Source: Gammaproteobacteria bacterium (lineage in GTDB: Bacteria; Pseudomonadota; Gammaproteobacteria; Arenicellales; Poriferihabitantaceae). From it: a DNA stretch of 64,000 bases. This document shows, in pieces, positions 7,472 to 16,460 of this stretch (position 1 is its first letter; each line of letters starts with the position of its first letter). The translations under genes were made by a program, and so were the position numbers. The stretch is taken from NCBI GenBank assembly GCA_030432755.1, contig JAUILZ010000008.1:78140-142139 (forward strand), in the 5' to 3' direction. The notes under the pieces were generated by a model that saw only the letters and a list, made by a program, of their open reading frames with translations, did no database searches and had not been told where the DNA came from.

Positions 7472-8242
7472 ATGGAACGGGATGAAGATGCCTCGCCAGG
7501 CCGGGGAACGATCGCGCATGCGCTTGCAATACGCGGAATGGCCCGCGCCGTCGCCACGGGTATGCGGGTCGGCGCCTGGTGTCGCGACCTCGTGGTGCCG
7601 GATCGCTGCGTTCTCTGCCTCGCCATTCATGACGGGGGATTCTGCCATTCGTGCCACGAATTGCTACCCTGGATCGGCATTGCCTGCGAGAGCTGCCGTC
7701 GGCCCCTGGCCCATCCGGGTACCTGTGGTGACTGCCAGCGCGCACGTCCCCCCTGGCAGGGGATGGTGGTACCGTTCCACTATGCCGACCCCGTCTCCCG
7801 CCTGCTGCACCGGTTGAAGTATGACCGCTGCCTGCGCCATGTCGCGCCCCTGGCCATGGCTCTCGCCGAACAGGTCCATCGCCAGTGCGCGGTCCTGCCC
7901 GATGTCATCGCGCCGGTACCACTGCATCCACGAAAATTGCGGAGTCGAGGTTTCAACCAGTCCGCCCTGCTCGCCCGGGAGACGGGCCGGTTGCTGGGTG
8001 TCGCCGTGGACCAGGACCTGTTGATCCGGACGCGCGAAACGCCCAGCCAGACCCGGCTCGATGTGGCGGCGAGAGAAAAAAACCTGCACGATGCCTTTGC
8101 CGTGCGCGGCGCGGGGCGCTATGATGCCGTCGCAATAATTGATGACGTGATAACCAGCGGCGCGACGCTACGCGCCACCTGCCGCGCGCTCCGCCGGCAG
8201 GGTCTGTCACAGATCGATGCCTGGGCAATTGCCCGGGCCTGA
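7472..8242 (+). CDS. comF: ComF family phosphoribosyltransferase-like protein
   Basis: ComF proteins support natural transformation. The 256-residue product starts at ATG 7472, because the open frame upstream (to 7232) is antisense to the BioC-like gene. The N-terminus contains four cysteine pairs (C46/C49, C58/C61, C72/C75, C85/C88) forming zinc fingers. The C-terminal half is a PRTase fold with VPLHPRKLRSRGFNQ and the PRPP loop VAIIDDVITSGAT. It is divergent from the BioC-like gene with 62 bases between. comEC is also in this window (60-62.6 kb), suggesting competence functions. Confidence 0.92.
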   Translation: MERDEDASPGRGTIAHALAIRGMARAVATGMRVGAWCRDLVVPDRCVLCLAIHDGGFCHSCHELLPWIGIACESCRRPLAHPGTCGDCQRARPPWQGMVVPFHYADPVSRLLHRLKYDRCLRHVAPLAMALAEQVHRQCAVLPDVIAPVPLHPRKLRSRGFNQSALLARETGRLLGVAVDQDLLIRTRETPSQTRLDVAAREKNLHDAFAVRGAGRYDAVAIIDDVITSGATLRATCRALRRQGLSQIDAWAIARA

Positions 8243-8247
8243 AACCT

Positions 8248-8284
8248 TAGCCCGGATATTTCACTTGGTGAAATATCCGGGCTA
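8248..8284. repeat. Perfect 17-base-pair hairpin between comF and pilS
   Basis: The arms TAGCCCGGATATTTCAC (8248-8264) and its exact complement (8268-8284) are separated by TTG. The stem begins six bases after the comF stop. It could stop transcription or protect the mRNA end, but no T-run follows, so it is not a canonical intrinsic terminator. The perfect symmetry and the sequence suggest a dispersed REP-like palindrome. Confidence 0.8.
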
Positions 8285-8334
8285 GTCCGCTAACCGCACC
8301 AGCCGTAACCGAGATCCGAAGCAGGAACATCCCA

Positions 8335-9960
8335 TTGGTCCTGGACAAATCCCTATTCAGCGACATCAATGCCGGCAGCGATGAAGAAGGCTGGCAGATC
8401 CTGTTTTACTACAATATCTATCGGCTCGGGCTGACGATACTCCTTCTCGGACTCGCCTCCCCGGTGATCGGCAGCATCGCCACGGACGATGAGCTCTACA
8501 GCCTGCTGGTGCCCACCTCGGGCATCGCGTTCATCTCCCTGGTCACGTTTATCAACATCCAGCGCCGCTGGCCGTCGCTGCTCGTCCAGGCGCACCTGCT
8601 GTTCCTGTTCGATATCCTGTTCATCACCATGCTGACGTTCTCGCGTCACCTGCTGGATTCGAGCACCCTGATCCTCTATGTCACCACCGCGGCCGCCACC
8701 GCGGTGCTGTTTTCCCAGCGTGTCAGCCTGGTCTACACCATTCTCTGCGCCTTCCTGATCTTCTACAACGACTACACCAAGTTCATGGAAGGAACCCTGG
8801 TGATCCGCAGTTATTACGTCACTCCCCTTCTCGTGATCGGCCTGTTCAGCGTGGTCGCCATCGTCGGCCGTATCGCCGGGCGCGCACGATCCGTGCAGAC
8901 GGTGGTGGCGAAGCAGGAACGCGCACTCGAGGATCTCGACCGCATCAACCAGGTCATACTCGAACAGCTCGACATCGGCGTACTGTTCGTCAATGGTCGC
9001 ATGGTGGTGGAGCAGATCAATCGCAGCGCGCGCGACATGATCGGCACCTTTATCAATGCCACCGGTCACGTCACCGGCGAACTCGCCGAGGAGCTTTCCG
9101 CCCACACGGGCCAGGGCGCGGAGCCGGATTTCAATTTCCGCATCCAGAATCGCGAATACGGGTTTTCCCTGCTGCCGCTCAGCAACGGCCACCTCGTCCA
9201 GATCGAGGATCGCACCCATATCCAGAAGCAGATCCAGCAGTCCAAGCTGGCATCCATCGGCCGCATGGCCTCGGCCATTTCCCACGAGATCCGCAATCCC
9301 CTCAATGCCATCAGCCACGCCGTCCAGCTTCTCAAGCCAGCGAGCAACGGCAATGGCGAGGAAGCGGAACTGATCCAGATCATCCGCACGCACACGCGAC
9401 GAATCGACGAGATCATCAAGTCGGTGCTGGAACGCAGCCGGCCGGGCAAGCCGCAGCGAAAGCGCCTGCGCCTGCAGGCGTGGCTCAAGGTATTTATCGA
9501 GACTTTTCGCGAAACGGTGGACGACCAGGAAGTACAACTCAGCGCCCGCGGCGAGGACCCGGAAATCCTGTTTGATCCGACCCAGCTGGAGCAGGTCATC
9601 ACCAATCTGTGCCAGAACAGCATCAAGTACGCGAAACCCGAGAGCGGTCATCTGAAAATCCGCTTCGTGGTAGGGCATCTCGCGGTAGGAATGCCGTATC
9701 TCGATGTTATCGACAATGGCCAGGGAGTCGCCGCCGAGAACGTGGAGCAGCTTTTCGAGCCCTTTCACACCAGCGATTCCCGCAGCACCGGACTCGGGCT
9801 GTTTCTCGTACGCGAATTCTGCCATATCAACGGCTCGGACATCGAGTACCTCCGCGGCAAGTCCCAGCAGGGATTCCGCATCACCTTTTCCCGCGCGGAC
9901 GCGGAGACGGAGGCCGCGGCAAACTATAACGAAACCGGTTCCAGGACAGTACAACCATGA
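8335..9960 (+). CDS. pilS: PilS, sensor histidine kinase for type IV pilus expression
   Basis: PilS senses pilin levels in the membrane and controls phosphorylation of PilR. The 541-residue product starts with TTG 8335, with AGGA about 9 bases upstream. No ATG fits, and the early residues [14 protein letters not shown] match the family N-terminus. Six transmembrane segments lie in the first 180 residues. They are followed by a PAS-like region, a HisKA domain with the phosphoacceptor H317 in SHEIRNPLN, and a HATPase domain with DNGQGV and GLGLFLV. It overlaps pilR by four bases (ATGA). Confidence 0.93.
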   Translation: MVLDKSLFSDINAGSDEEGWQILFYYNIYRLGLTILLLGLASPVIGSIATDDELYSLLVPTSGIAFISLVTFINIQRRWPSLLVQAHLLFLFDILFITMLTFSRHLLDSSTLILYVTTAAATAVLFSQRVSLVYTILCAFLIFYNDYTKFMEGTLVIRSYYVTPLLVIGLFSVVAIVGRIAGRARSVQTVVAKQERALEDLDRINQVILEQLDIGVLFVNGRMVVEQINRSARDMIGTFINATGHVTGELAEELSAHTGQGAEPDFNFRIQNREYGFSLLPLSNGHLVQIEDRTHIQKQIQQSKLASIGRMASAISHEIRNPLNAISHAVQLLKPASNGNGEEAELIQIIRTHTRRIDEIIKSVLERSRPGKPQRKRLRLQAWLKVFIETFRETVDDQEVQLSARGEDPEILFDPTQLEQVITNLCQNSIKYAKPESGHLKIRFVVGHLAVGMPYLDVIDNGQGVAAENVEQLFEPFHTSDSRSTGLGLFLVREFCHINGSDIEYLRGKSQQGFRITFSRADAETEAAANYNETGSRTVQP

Positions 9961-11309
9961 GCACCCAGCCCATCGCCCTGATCATCGACGACGAAGAAGA
10001 CCTGCTTTCATTGATGTCCATCACGCTGCGGCGGATGGGTGTCGAATCCATCAAGGCCGGCACCGTGGGCGAAGCGAAGGAAAAGCTCGACAGTCGCCCT
10101 TTCGACCTCTGCCTGACTGATCTACGACTGCCGGATGGAAGCGGCATGGACGTGGTGCGTCATATCCAGGCCCATCACAGCAGCGTCCCGGTGGCGGTGA
10201 TCACGGCGTTCGGCGATCCGAAAACCGCGGTGGAGGCCCTCAAGCTCGGCGCCTTCGACTATATCGCCAAGCCCATCGAGGTGGAGCAGTTAAAGGCCAT
10301 CATCGATTCCTCCATCCGCCTCGGCAGCCAGGAAGCGCCGACCCGTACCAGCCGCGCGCTACTGGGTGAGTCGGAGGCCATGGAACAGATCCGCGCGCTC
10401 ATCGCCAAGGTCGCGCGTAACCAGGCCCCGGTGCATATCCACGGCGAGACCGGCACCGGCAAGGAACTGATCGCCCGCCTGATCCACGACAGCGGCCCAC
10501 GGGCGGCCGACCCGTTCATCGCAGTGAACTGCGGCGCGATTCCGAGGGAACTCATGGAAAGCGAGTTTTTCGGCCACAAGAAAGGCAGCTTCACCGGCGC
10601 CCACGCCGACAAAAAGGGCCTCTTCCAGGCGGCCAACGGCGGCACCCTTTTTCTCGACGAGATCGCGGAACTGCCTCTCGACCTGCAGGTCAAGCTCCTG
10701 CGCACCATCCAGGAGAAGACCGTGCGACCCGTGGGCGAAGTGATGGAAAAGCCCGTGGACGTCCGCCTGATCAGCGCCACCCACAAGGACCTGCAGGAAA
10801 TGATCGCCAAGGGGCAGTTCCGCGAGGACCTTTATTACCGCGTCAACGTAATCCCGATCCAGGCGCCGAGCCTCAGGGAACGGCCAATGGACATTCCCGT
10901 CCTCGCGGTGCATTTCGTCAAACTGATCAGCGAAAAGATCGGCATCCCGCCACCCAAGGTCAGCGCCCAGGCGCTCAAGATCCTGGCCACGCACCGGTTT
11001 CCGGGGAACGTGCGGGAGCTGGAAAACCTCCTTGAGCGCACCCTCGCCCTGCTCGATGGCGACACCATCGGGGCGGAGGATATCGATCTTCCGCAACTGG
11101 GTTCCGCGCCGTCCCGTTCGTCAGAGCAGGCCGCGACATCCGTCGCTGACATGGACACGCCCATCGACGAGCATCTCGTGAATATCGAGCGCAAATTGAT
11201 CCGGGACGCCCTCGACAAGACCGATGGCAATATTACCCGGGCTGCAGAGTTGCTTGGTACCTCCTTCCGCTCACTGCGTTACAAGATCAGCAAGTTGGGG
11301 ATCAAGTAG
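9957..11309 (+). CDS. pilR: PilR, NtrC-family response regulator
   Basis: PilR activates sigma54-dependent pilA transcription. The 450-residue product has a receiver domain with phospho-acceptor D55 in [10 protein letters not shown] and an AAA+ domain with Walker A GETGTGKE. The sigma54-contact loop is GSFTGA, a known variant of GAFTGA in PilR proteins. A C-terminal Fis-type helix-turn-helix ([26 protein letters not shown] region) closes the protein. Its likely target promoter is visible at 13962-13977. Confidence 0.95.
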   Translation: MSTQPIALIIDDEEDLLSLMSITLRRMGVESIKAGTVGEAKEKLDSRPFDLCLTDLRLPDGSGMDVVRHIQAHHSSVPVAVITAFGDPKTAVEALKLGAFDYIAKPIEVEQLKAIIDSSIRLGSQEAPTRTSRALLGESEAMEQIRALIAKVARNQAPVHIHGETGTGKELIARLIHDSGPRAADPFIAVNCGAIPRELMESEFFGHKKGSFTGAHADKKGLFQAANGGTLFLDEIAELPLDLQVKLLRTIQEKTVRPVGEVMEKPVDVRLISATHKDLQEMIAKGQFREDLYYRVNVIPIQAPSLRERPMDIPVLAVHFVKLISEKIGIPPPKVSAQALKILATHRFPGNVRELENLLERTLALLDGDTIGAEDIDLPQLGSAPSRSSEQAATSVADMDTPIDEHLVNIERKLIRDALDKTDGNITRAAELLGTSFRSLRYKISKLGIK

Positions 11310-11329
11310 CGGCGCAAGGGGTTTGGTGG

Positions 11330-13279
11330 CTATAGCGGCTGTGGATCGCAGGCATCACCGAGGAAGCGATCCACATCGGCGAGTTCCTTCTGGAACATCA
11401 CCAGTTCCTCAAACGGCAGACCCCGTATCTCCTCCAGGGACCGACACACTTCTTCCGTCCGGCGTAGCTTGATCTGTGCCCGGAGCAGGTTGAAGCGGTA
11501 GGCGGGGCGGTAGTTTGCCCGTTCCGCAGCGCGCTCCATCAACGCAAGGCCTTTTTCGGCATTTTCCTGGACCTCGAGTTGGAAAACCGCGGCAAGAGTG
11601 ATCAACTGGGGATGGTCCAAATCCTCCAGTAGCTTGTAGAGAGGAGCCAATGGAGTAGCATCAACCTTATCCTTCTGTTCCTGCAGATATTCAAGGACTC
11701 CGGATAGTGCGCGGCTGTTGACTGCGGTGTAGCCGTAAGTCTCCAATTTGTCCATCGCTCTGCGAATCCACTCCTCCTTGAATTCAATGTCAGTGGTATA
11801 GGCAAGCATCACCAGCAACATTTCGCTGGCGATAGATGACCGGTCAATGGTGATATTGTGCTCTAGTAACCGCTCCGCGGCGGCCGCGGCCTCGGTGTCT
11901 CCCGTCCTTCCCGCCAGAAACAGGTAGCGGGCATAGTTGAACTGCGCCATGGGCGAGTCAGGGTGGTAACGCGCCTCGTGCCCCGCCTTGACAACGTCGT
12001 TGGACCAGATTTGCGCGCGCGCGTGCAGGACGCCGACGTTGAACACCCAGAATCCGCCGAGAATCACTAGGGCCATGCGCGGGCGGATCATCTTGCTCGA
12101 CAGCACCACGTAGGACAGCAGCAACAGGATACCCCAGGACGGCAGGTAGTTACGATGCTCGTGCACCATTTCCAGGGGAATGAACGTGGATTCGAGGGAA
12201 TGGCCGAGAAAAAACCAGAAAATACTGAAACTGATGAGGCGGTTACGGCGGATGGAAACCAGCGCCAACAGGATTAACCCGACGATCACAACGATGGCCA
12301 CCAGCGTTGTCACGGGCTGAAGCAGGCCCTTGGAAACCGGAAAATCGTCATGCCACATAGACAGTTCCGCGTTGTTCGGAACCAACACCTGGGAGATATA
12401 AAAGCTGATGGCACGAAACTGTGTAAGTACACGTTCGTAGAGCGTGAAGTCACGCCCGTCATATCCGTGAACCTGGCGCTCGACAAATGGCAGGGCGACC
12501 TCCCAGGCCAACCAGCCTGCCACAAGTGCGCACAACAACACGACCGCTTTCGCGACCATCGATGCGCGAATCCGCGAAATCACCCAGCGATCGATATCCT
12601 GCAGCAGTACGAATTCGACCAGCGCCAGATAGCCAATAAGCAGGATGCCGTTTTCCTTGGCATGGTAGGCGAGAAACGTACACAGGAACGTGCTAACCGC
12701 GAGCAGGCCCATCTTCGGCGCCGGGCGGAGTCCCGAGAGCCGGATCCGAAGGTAAAGCAGGATGCCGAGCACGGTAAACAGCGACGCGAGAATGGTCATC
12801 CGCTGGCTGATATATAGCACCGGACCCAGGTTGATGGGCGCTGCGATCCAGAAGGCAGCGGCCGTCAGGGGAATGAAGCGCTGGACGGAGCGATCCCCTG
12901 CAGCGCCCAGATCATGGCGCCCGCGCAGGGCAGAAAGTAGGGCAACTCCCAGCAAGTAGAGTAGCCAGCCTGTCAGCAGATGTAGCGCGAGATTGACTAC
13001 CTTGAAGGAGAATATGTACTCGCCGAACAGGTAGTAATTGAGGCCGAAGGACAACATGCTGACCTCCCTGCCCCCAGCAGCGAAGGATTTCGCCGCGGCA
13101 ACCAGAGACGACCGGTCAAGTTGCTCGACCTGGATGTGTGGGTTTTCCTGGATGACGTGAGTGTCATCGAAGTAAATCCCACCTCTCAGGCCGATCCAGT
13201 ATGCCCAGAACACGATAAGCGTCGCCAACAGCATGGCAATGTACGCCACGCCCCTGTACCTGGGGTTTTCCAATGCCAT
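11330..13279 (-). CDS. GT-C type membrane glycosyltransferase with C-terminal TPR-like region
   Basis: The 649-residue product has about ten transmembrane segments in the first 430 residues and a soluble helical, TPR-like tail (about 450-640). The early luminal loop contains YFDDTHVIQENPHI, which resembles the acidic catalytic loop of TMTC/PMT-like GT-C enzymes that use polyprenyl-phosphate sugars. A later HEHRNYLPSWG is also typical of these proteins. It follows pilA on the same strand, past the pilA terminator, a position where other bacteria keep pilin glycosyltransferases. A role in pilin decoration is inferred, not shown. It might equally act on another periplasmic protein or glycan. Confidence 0.6.
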   Translation of the reverse strand: MALENPRYRGVAYIAMLLATLIVFWAYWIGLRGGIYFDDTHVIQENPHIQVEQLDRSSLVAAAKSFAAGGREVSMLSFGLNYYLFGEYIFSFKVVNLALHLLTGWLLYLLGVALLSALRGRHDLGAAGDRSVQRFIPLTAAAFWIAAPINLGPVLYISQRMTILASLFTVLGILLYLRIRLSGLRPAPKMGLLAVSTFLCTFLAYHAKENGILLIGYLALVEFVLLQDIDRWVISRIRASMVAKAVVLLCALVAGWLAWEVALPFVERQVHGYDGRDFTLYERVLTQFRAISFYISQVLVPNNAELSMWHDDFPVSKGLLQPVTTLVAIVVIVGLILLALVSIRRNRLISFSIFWFFLGHSLESTFIPLEMVHEHRNYLPSWGILLLLSYVVLSSKMIRPRMALVILGGFWVFNVGVLHARAQIWSNDVVKAGHEARYHPDSPMAQFNYARYLFLAGRTGDTEAAAAAERLLEHNITIDRSSIASEMLLVMLAYTTDIEFKEEWIRRAMDKLETYGYTAVNSRALSGVLEYLQEQKDKVDATPLAPLYKLLEDLDHPQLITLAAVFQLEVQENAEKGLALMERAAERANYRPAYRFNLLRAQIKLRRTEEVCRSLEEIRGLPFEELVMFQKELADVDRFLGDACDPQPL

Positions 13280-13364
13280 AGATACTTGTGCGCCGAATGA
13301 AATGCGCTATCTGGAGAATAAGTCGGGGAAATCGCGAGTGTAGACGAGGGGTTTCGCGGACGCC

Positions 13365-13393
13365 AAAAAAAACCCCCGGACAATCCGGGGGTT
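13365..13393 (-). terminator. Intrinsic terminator of pilA
   Basis: Read on the minus strand, a 10-base-pair stem AACCCCCGGA/TCCGGGGGTT with a three-base loop is followed by a run of eight T. It lies 40 bases past the pilA stop. The GT-C gene downstream may be reached by read-through or its own promoter. Confidence 0.9.
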
Positions 13394-13432
13394 CTTCGTG
13401 TATCACTAGCTGGGCCCGTGCAGGCCGAACAG

Positions 13433-13885
13433 TTAGTTGGTTTCGGGCCAGTACTTCTCTTCGATGGTGCCTGAAACTGACCAGTTAATCGTGTTCAGGG
13501 AACCTATCGTCGCGGTGTAGTAAACCTGACCGCCAGCTGCTGAGCCCAGCTTGGTGATGTCCTTGAGGGATACTTGTACCTGTGCACCACCATCATAAGC
13601 CAAGCTGAGAGAGGCCACGTAGTCACCTTCATAGGAAGCCGGGGTCTGGGTCACGCGAGCCAGTGAACCCAAGCTGCGCGGCATGTTGCCGGTCTCACTG
13701 AAGTAAACAGCGGTCTCGGTCTTTACCGGGTAGTACACACTTGCGGATTCGCCTACCCGTGTACGAATGGTGTAGTCCCGGTAGGCCGGTACCGCGATGG
13801 ATGCCAGAATGCCGATAATCGTTACGACGATCATCAGCTCGATCAGGGTAAAACCGCCCTGTTTCTTGATTTTGCTGAAATTCAT
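13433..13885 (-). CDS. pilA: Type IVa major pilin, cysteine-free
   Basis: PilA subunits polymerise into type IV pili. I chose ATG 13885 (150 residues); it gives a short basic leader with the prepilin peptidase site G11|F12TLIELMIVV and the conserved Glu at mature position 5. The N-terminal hydrophobic helix runs to about residue 35 and ends with PAYRDYTIR. Unlike most type IVa pilins the product contains no cysteine at all, so the C-terminal D-loop disulfide is absent; it ends in ...YWPETN. A sigma54 promoter lies upstream and a strong terminator downstream, fitting a highly expressed monocistronic gene. PilS/PilR genes are 2 kb away. Confidence 0.92.
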   Translation of the reverse strand: MNFSKIKKQGGFTLIELMIVVTIIGILASIAVPAYRDYTIRTRVGESASVYYPVKTETAVYFSETGNMPRSLGSLARVTQTPASYEGDYVASLSLAYDGGAQVQVSLKDITKLGSAAGGQVYYTATIGSLNTINWSVSGTIEEKYWPETN

Positions 13886-13961
13886 GAATTTACCTTTGTT
13901 GAGCACTGTTAACAGAAAATTGCTTCTCAAAAGGGCACTCCCCCTTGTGAACTCAAAGAAA

Positions 13962-13977
13962 AGCAATCTTCGTGCCA
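13962..13977 (-). promoter_or_regulatory. Sigma54 (RpoN) promoter of pilA
   Basis: On the minus strand the sequence is TGGCACGAAGATTGCT, an exact match to the -24/-12 consensus TGGCACG-N4-TTGCW. Transcription would start near 13951, giving a leader of roughly 66 bases before the pilA ATG. Together with pilS and pilR in the same locus this makes PilR-RpoN control very likely. Confidence 0.92.
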
Positions 13978-14142
13978 ACTCACTTCGATCTGATGCGCGC
14001 CCTTCCCATGGCTGGGGAGATATCTATTTAATGTATTGTTTTCAATAAGATAAATTACAGTCGGTTTTTCAAGTCAGGAGGGGGCTGTGATCTTTCGGGA
14101 CGCACATGTGGTCGCAGGGTTCCACCAACCCTCCGACTGTAG

Positions 14143-14157
14143 TGACAACTTCTGTCA
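14143..14157. promoter_or_regulatory. Candidate PilR-type operator TGACA-N5-TGTCA
   Basis: A perfect 5+5 dyad lies about 165-180 bases upstream of the -24 element, a usual distance for enhancer-bound NtrC-family activators. PilR sites described elsewhere contain GTGTC/GACAC-like half sites, and the left arm here reads GTGACA. Assignment is inference. Confidence 0.4.
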
Positions 14158-14224
14158 TCAGGGTGCCAAATTTTGTGATCCCGAACGTCGTCCCGCGCCG
14201 TGACCATGGTGGCAGGGAGTATCG

Positions 14225-15220
14225 TTGCGCGTGGGATTGCCGTCCGTGCAGCGCGGGTTAGGCCTGTTCCTGCATCCCGGTTATACTGCGGGCTTGGCTT
14301 CTAAGTCTCTGAAAATAGTGAATATTCGGGAAAACCTGTCCATCATCCTCCCTGCAAGAAACGAGGCCGCCAACCTAGGGCCCCATCTCGCCGAAATCCG
14401 GTCACTCTATCCAGATGCCGAACTGATCGTCGTGGACGACGGATCCACAGATGATACCGCCGCTATCGCCCGCCGGGCTGGCGCCAGGGTGTTCAGCAAT
14501 CCTTACAGTATGGGAAACGGCGCTGCGATCAAGGCCGGGGCGCGACAAGCCGACAATCGCTACCTCCTGTTTCTGGATGCCGATGGCCAGCACAATCCAC
14601 GGGATATCGATGGCCTAATCGACGCGATGCAGGAGAAGGGATATCGCATGGTCATCGGCGCCCGGGAGCCCGCCTCCCATGCTACCGCCGCTCGTCGCGC
14701 AATGAACTTCATCTACAACCGCGTTGCCTCCATCATGACGGGATTTCGAATCATGGATCTGACATCAGGATTTCGGCTGGTGGAAGCAAGCCTGTTCCGC
14801 CAGTTCCTGTACCTGCTGCCGAACGGATTCTCGTATCCCACCACGATCACCATGGCATTCCTGCGCTCGGGATTTCCGATCCACTACGTGTGGATCACCG
14901 CACGCCAGCGTGAGGGAAAGAGCAAGATAAATCCGATTCGAGATGGCCTGCGGTTTTTCATCATAATCCTCAAGGTCGGCGCTCTGTTCTCACCGATGCG
15001 GTTGTTTCTCCCCATCAGTGGCACGCTGTTTGCCACAGGGATTGCCTACTATGCCCACACCTATCTCACGCAGGGGCGATTTACGAATATGGGCGCTGTA
15101 CTGCTCCTGTCTTCGCTGTTCGTTTTTCTGATCGGCATTCTAGCGGAACAGATTTCATCGTTGCACTATCAATCATCGCAGAACTCTGAAGACAGGCAAA
15201 TGGACCTCCAGTCCCGCTGA
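14225..15220 (+). CDS. GT2 glycosyltransferase, polyprenyl-phosphate sugar synthase-like
   Basis: The 331-residue product has a GT-A domain of family 2 resembling dolichol-phosphate mannose synthase and GtrB. It shows SIILPARNEAANL, ELIVVDDGSTDDT, and FLDADGQHNP with the DxD metal site. Two hydrophobic segments at about 255-310 anchor it in the inner membrane. Such enzymes move a sugar from a nucleotide donor to undecaprenyl phosphate, making the donor used by GT-C enzymes. The TTG start at 14225 is supported by AGGGAG five bases upstream; GTG 14318 is a shorter alternative. It diverges from pilA and could supply the GT-C enzyme at 11330-13279, which is inference. Confidence 0.75.
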   Translation: MRVGLPSVQRGLGLFLHPGYTAGLASKSLKIVNIRENLSIILPARNEAANLGPHLAEIRSLYPDAELIVVDDGSTDDTAAIARRAGARVFSNPYSMGNGAAIKAGARQADNRYLLFLDADGQHNPRDIDGLIDAMQEKGYRMVIGAREPASHATAARRAMNFIYNRVASIMTGFRIMDLTSGFRLVEASLFRQFLYLLPNGFSYPTTITMAFLRSGFPIHYVWITARQREGKSKINPIRDGLRFFIIILKVGALFSPMRLFLPISGTLFATGIAYYAHTYLTQGRFTNMGAVLLLSSLFVFLIGILAEQISSLHYQSSQNSEDRQMDLQSR

Positions 15221-15245
15221 AACCGCTTCCGCTGGCAACCTGGAC

Positions 15246-16460
15246 ATGAAACCCAGAGTTCTCGTGCTGGCGTCAACATTTCCCGCAAATGACAAGGATA
15301 GAGGGCCAAGATTCATCCTTGACTTCTGCACTCACCTGTCCGAAGCCTACGATATCACCGTGCTAACCCAACACCGACCAGGTTCCCGAGTTTCTGAAAA
15401 AATCCAGGATCTGGATATCATACGCTTTCGATACGCGCCCGAGTTTCTGGAACGACTTTCCGAACACGGCGGCATCACTACGACGCTTCGGCACAAACCA
15501 TGGCTTTGGGTGGTGGTACCTGGATTTCTACTTAGCCTTGTATTCAAGATTGCCAGGTTGACCCGCGAACATCCATACAGCCTGATACACGCCCACTGGA
15601 TCATTCCTCAGGGGCTGGCCGCCTATCTCGCGACAACAGTTTTTCGGATACGGATACCGTTCCTGTGCACTGGACACGGTGCCGATATCTACGCACTGAA
15701 TGGCGGAATCGCATCGAGGATCAAGCGCAGAATATACCGATCTGCCAGTGGAATCACAGTTGTCAGCCAGGCGATGGCGAGTCACATCGTTTCGGAGGAC
15801 GACACACTGGCAGCGAAAGTCTCTGTGATACCGATGGGAACCGACATCGAACGAGCCTTTGTCCCATCGAATTCTCCGAGAACCAAAGGCCAAATGCTAT
15901 TCGTTGGCAGATTGGTCGAAAAAAAAGGACTGCAGTACCTGATTCGTGAATTGCCCTCGATACTCAAAAACAATTCTGACCTGAATCTACTCGTTGCTGG
16001 AGATGGACCATACAAGGATGAGTTGACCGACCTGGTAGATTCCCTCGACATTTCTCAACACGTCAGGTTTGCTGGTTCGCTCAGCCAATACGAAGTCAAG
16101 ATACTCTATCAGCAAGCTGAATTTGCGATATTTCCATTTGTCAGGGCATCGGACGGTGATATGGAAGGCCTCGGATTGGTTATGGTAGAAGCCATGGCAT
16201 GCAGATGCCCGGTGATTGCCGGTGATGTGCCGGCTATTGGAGACGTGGTGCAACATGAAACCACAGGGCTCGTATGCAGGCCACGCGAAGCCGGGTCAAT
16301 GGCCCGTCAGATCCAGCGTCTTCGGAGCGATGATGCACTCACACGAAAAATCGTAGACAACGCATTCCAGTTGGTCAAATCGAATTTTGGCTGGAAAACA
16401 ACAGCGAGCAGGTTCCGCGATTTGTATGAAAACTTGGCGAGTCACAGCAGACTCAACTAG
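15246..16460 (+). CDS. Glycosyltransferase family 4
   Basis: The 404-residue GT-B fold protein is a predicted cytoplasmic sugar transferase for surface-glycan assembly. The N-terminal Rossmann domain starts PRVLVLASTFP. The C-terminal GT1/GT4 domain has MLFVGRLVEKKGLQYLI and the nucleotide-sugar E-x7-E element in GDMEGLGLVMVEAMA. It begins 25 bases after the GT2 gene and ends four bases inside the convergent rhamnosyltransferase-like gene. From here to about 28.2 kb the DNA is clearly richer in A+T than the flanks. Donor and acceptor unknown. Confidence 0.85.
   Translation: MKPRVLVLASTFPANDKDRGPRFILDFCTHLSEAYDITVLTQHRPGSRVSEKIQDLDIIRFRYAPEFLERLSEHGGITTTLRHKPWLWVVVPGFLLSLVFKIARLTREHPYSLIHAHWIIPQGLAAYLATTVFRIRIPFLCTGHGADIYALNGGIASRIKRRIYRSASGITVVSQAMASHIVSEDDTLAAKVSVIPMGTDIERAFVPSNSPRTKGQMLFVGRLVEKKGLQYLIRELPSILKNNSDLNLLVAGDGPYKDELTDLVDSLDISQHVRFAGSLSQYEVKILYQQAEFAIFPFVRASDGDMEGLGLVMVEAMACRCPVIAGDVPAIGDVVQHETTGLVCRPREAGSMARQIQRLRSDDALTRKIVDNAFQLVKSNFGWKTTASRFRDLYENLASHSRLN

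Larger units (their letters stand above)
13886..14224. other. Gene-free interval between pilA and the divergent glycosyltransferase
   Basis: This 339-base spacer holds the pilA leader (about 66 bases), the sigma54 promoter, and an AT-rich stretch (about 14025-14075) that could bind a bending protein such as IHF. Further on is a TGACA/TGTCA dyad. On the plus side an AGGGAG ribosome site (14214-14219) serves the TTG start at 14225. No RNA gene was recognised in it. Confidence 0.7.

Noticed and set aside
8353..9954. A 533-codon minus-strand frame opposite pilS
   Set aside because: Antisense of a clear histidine kinase; no independent support.
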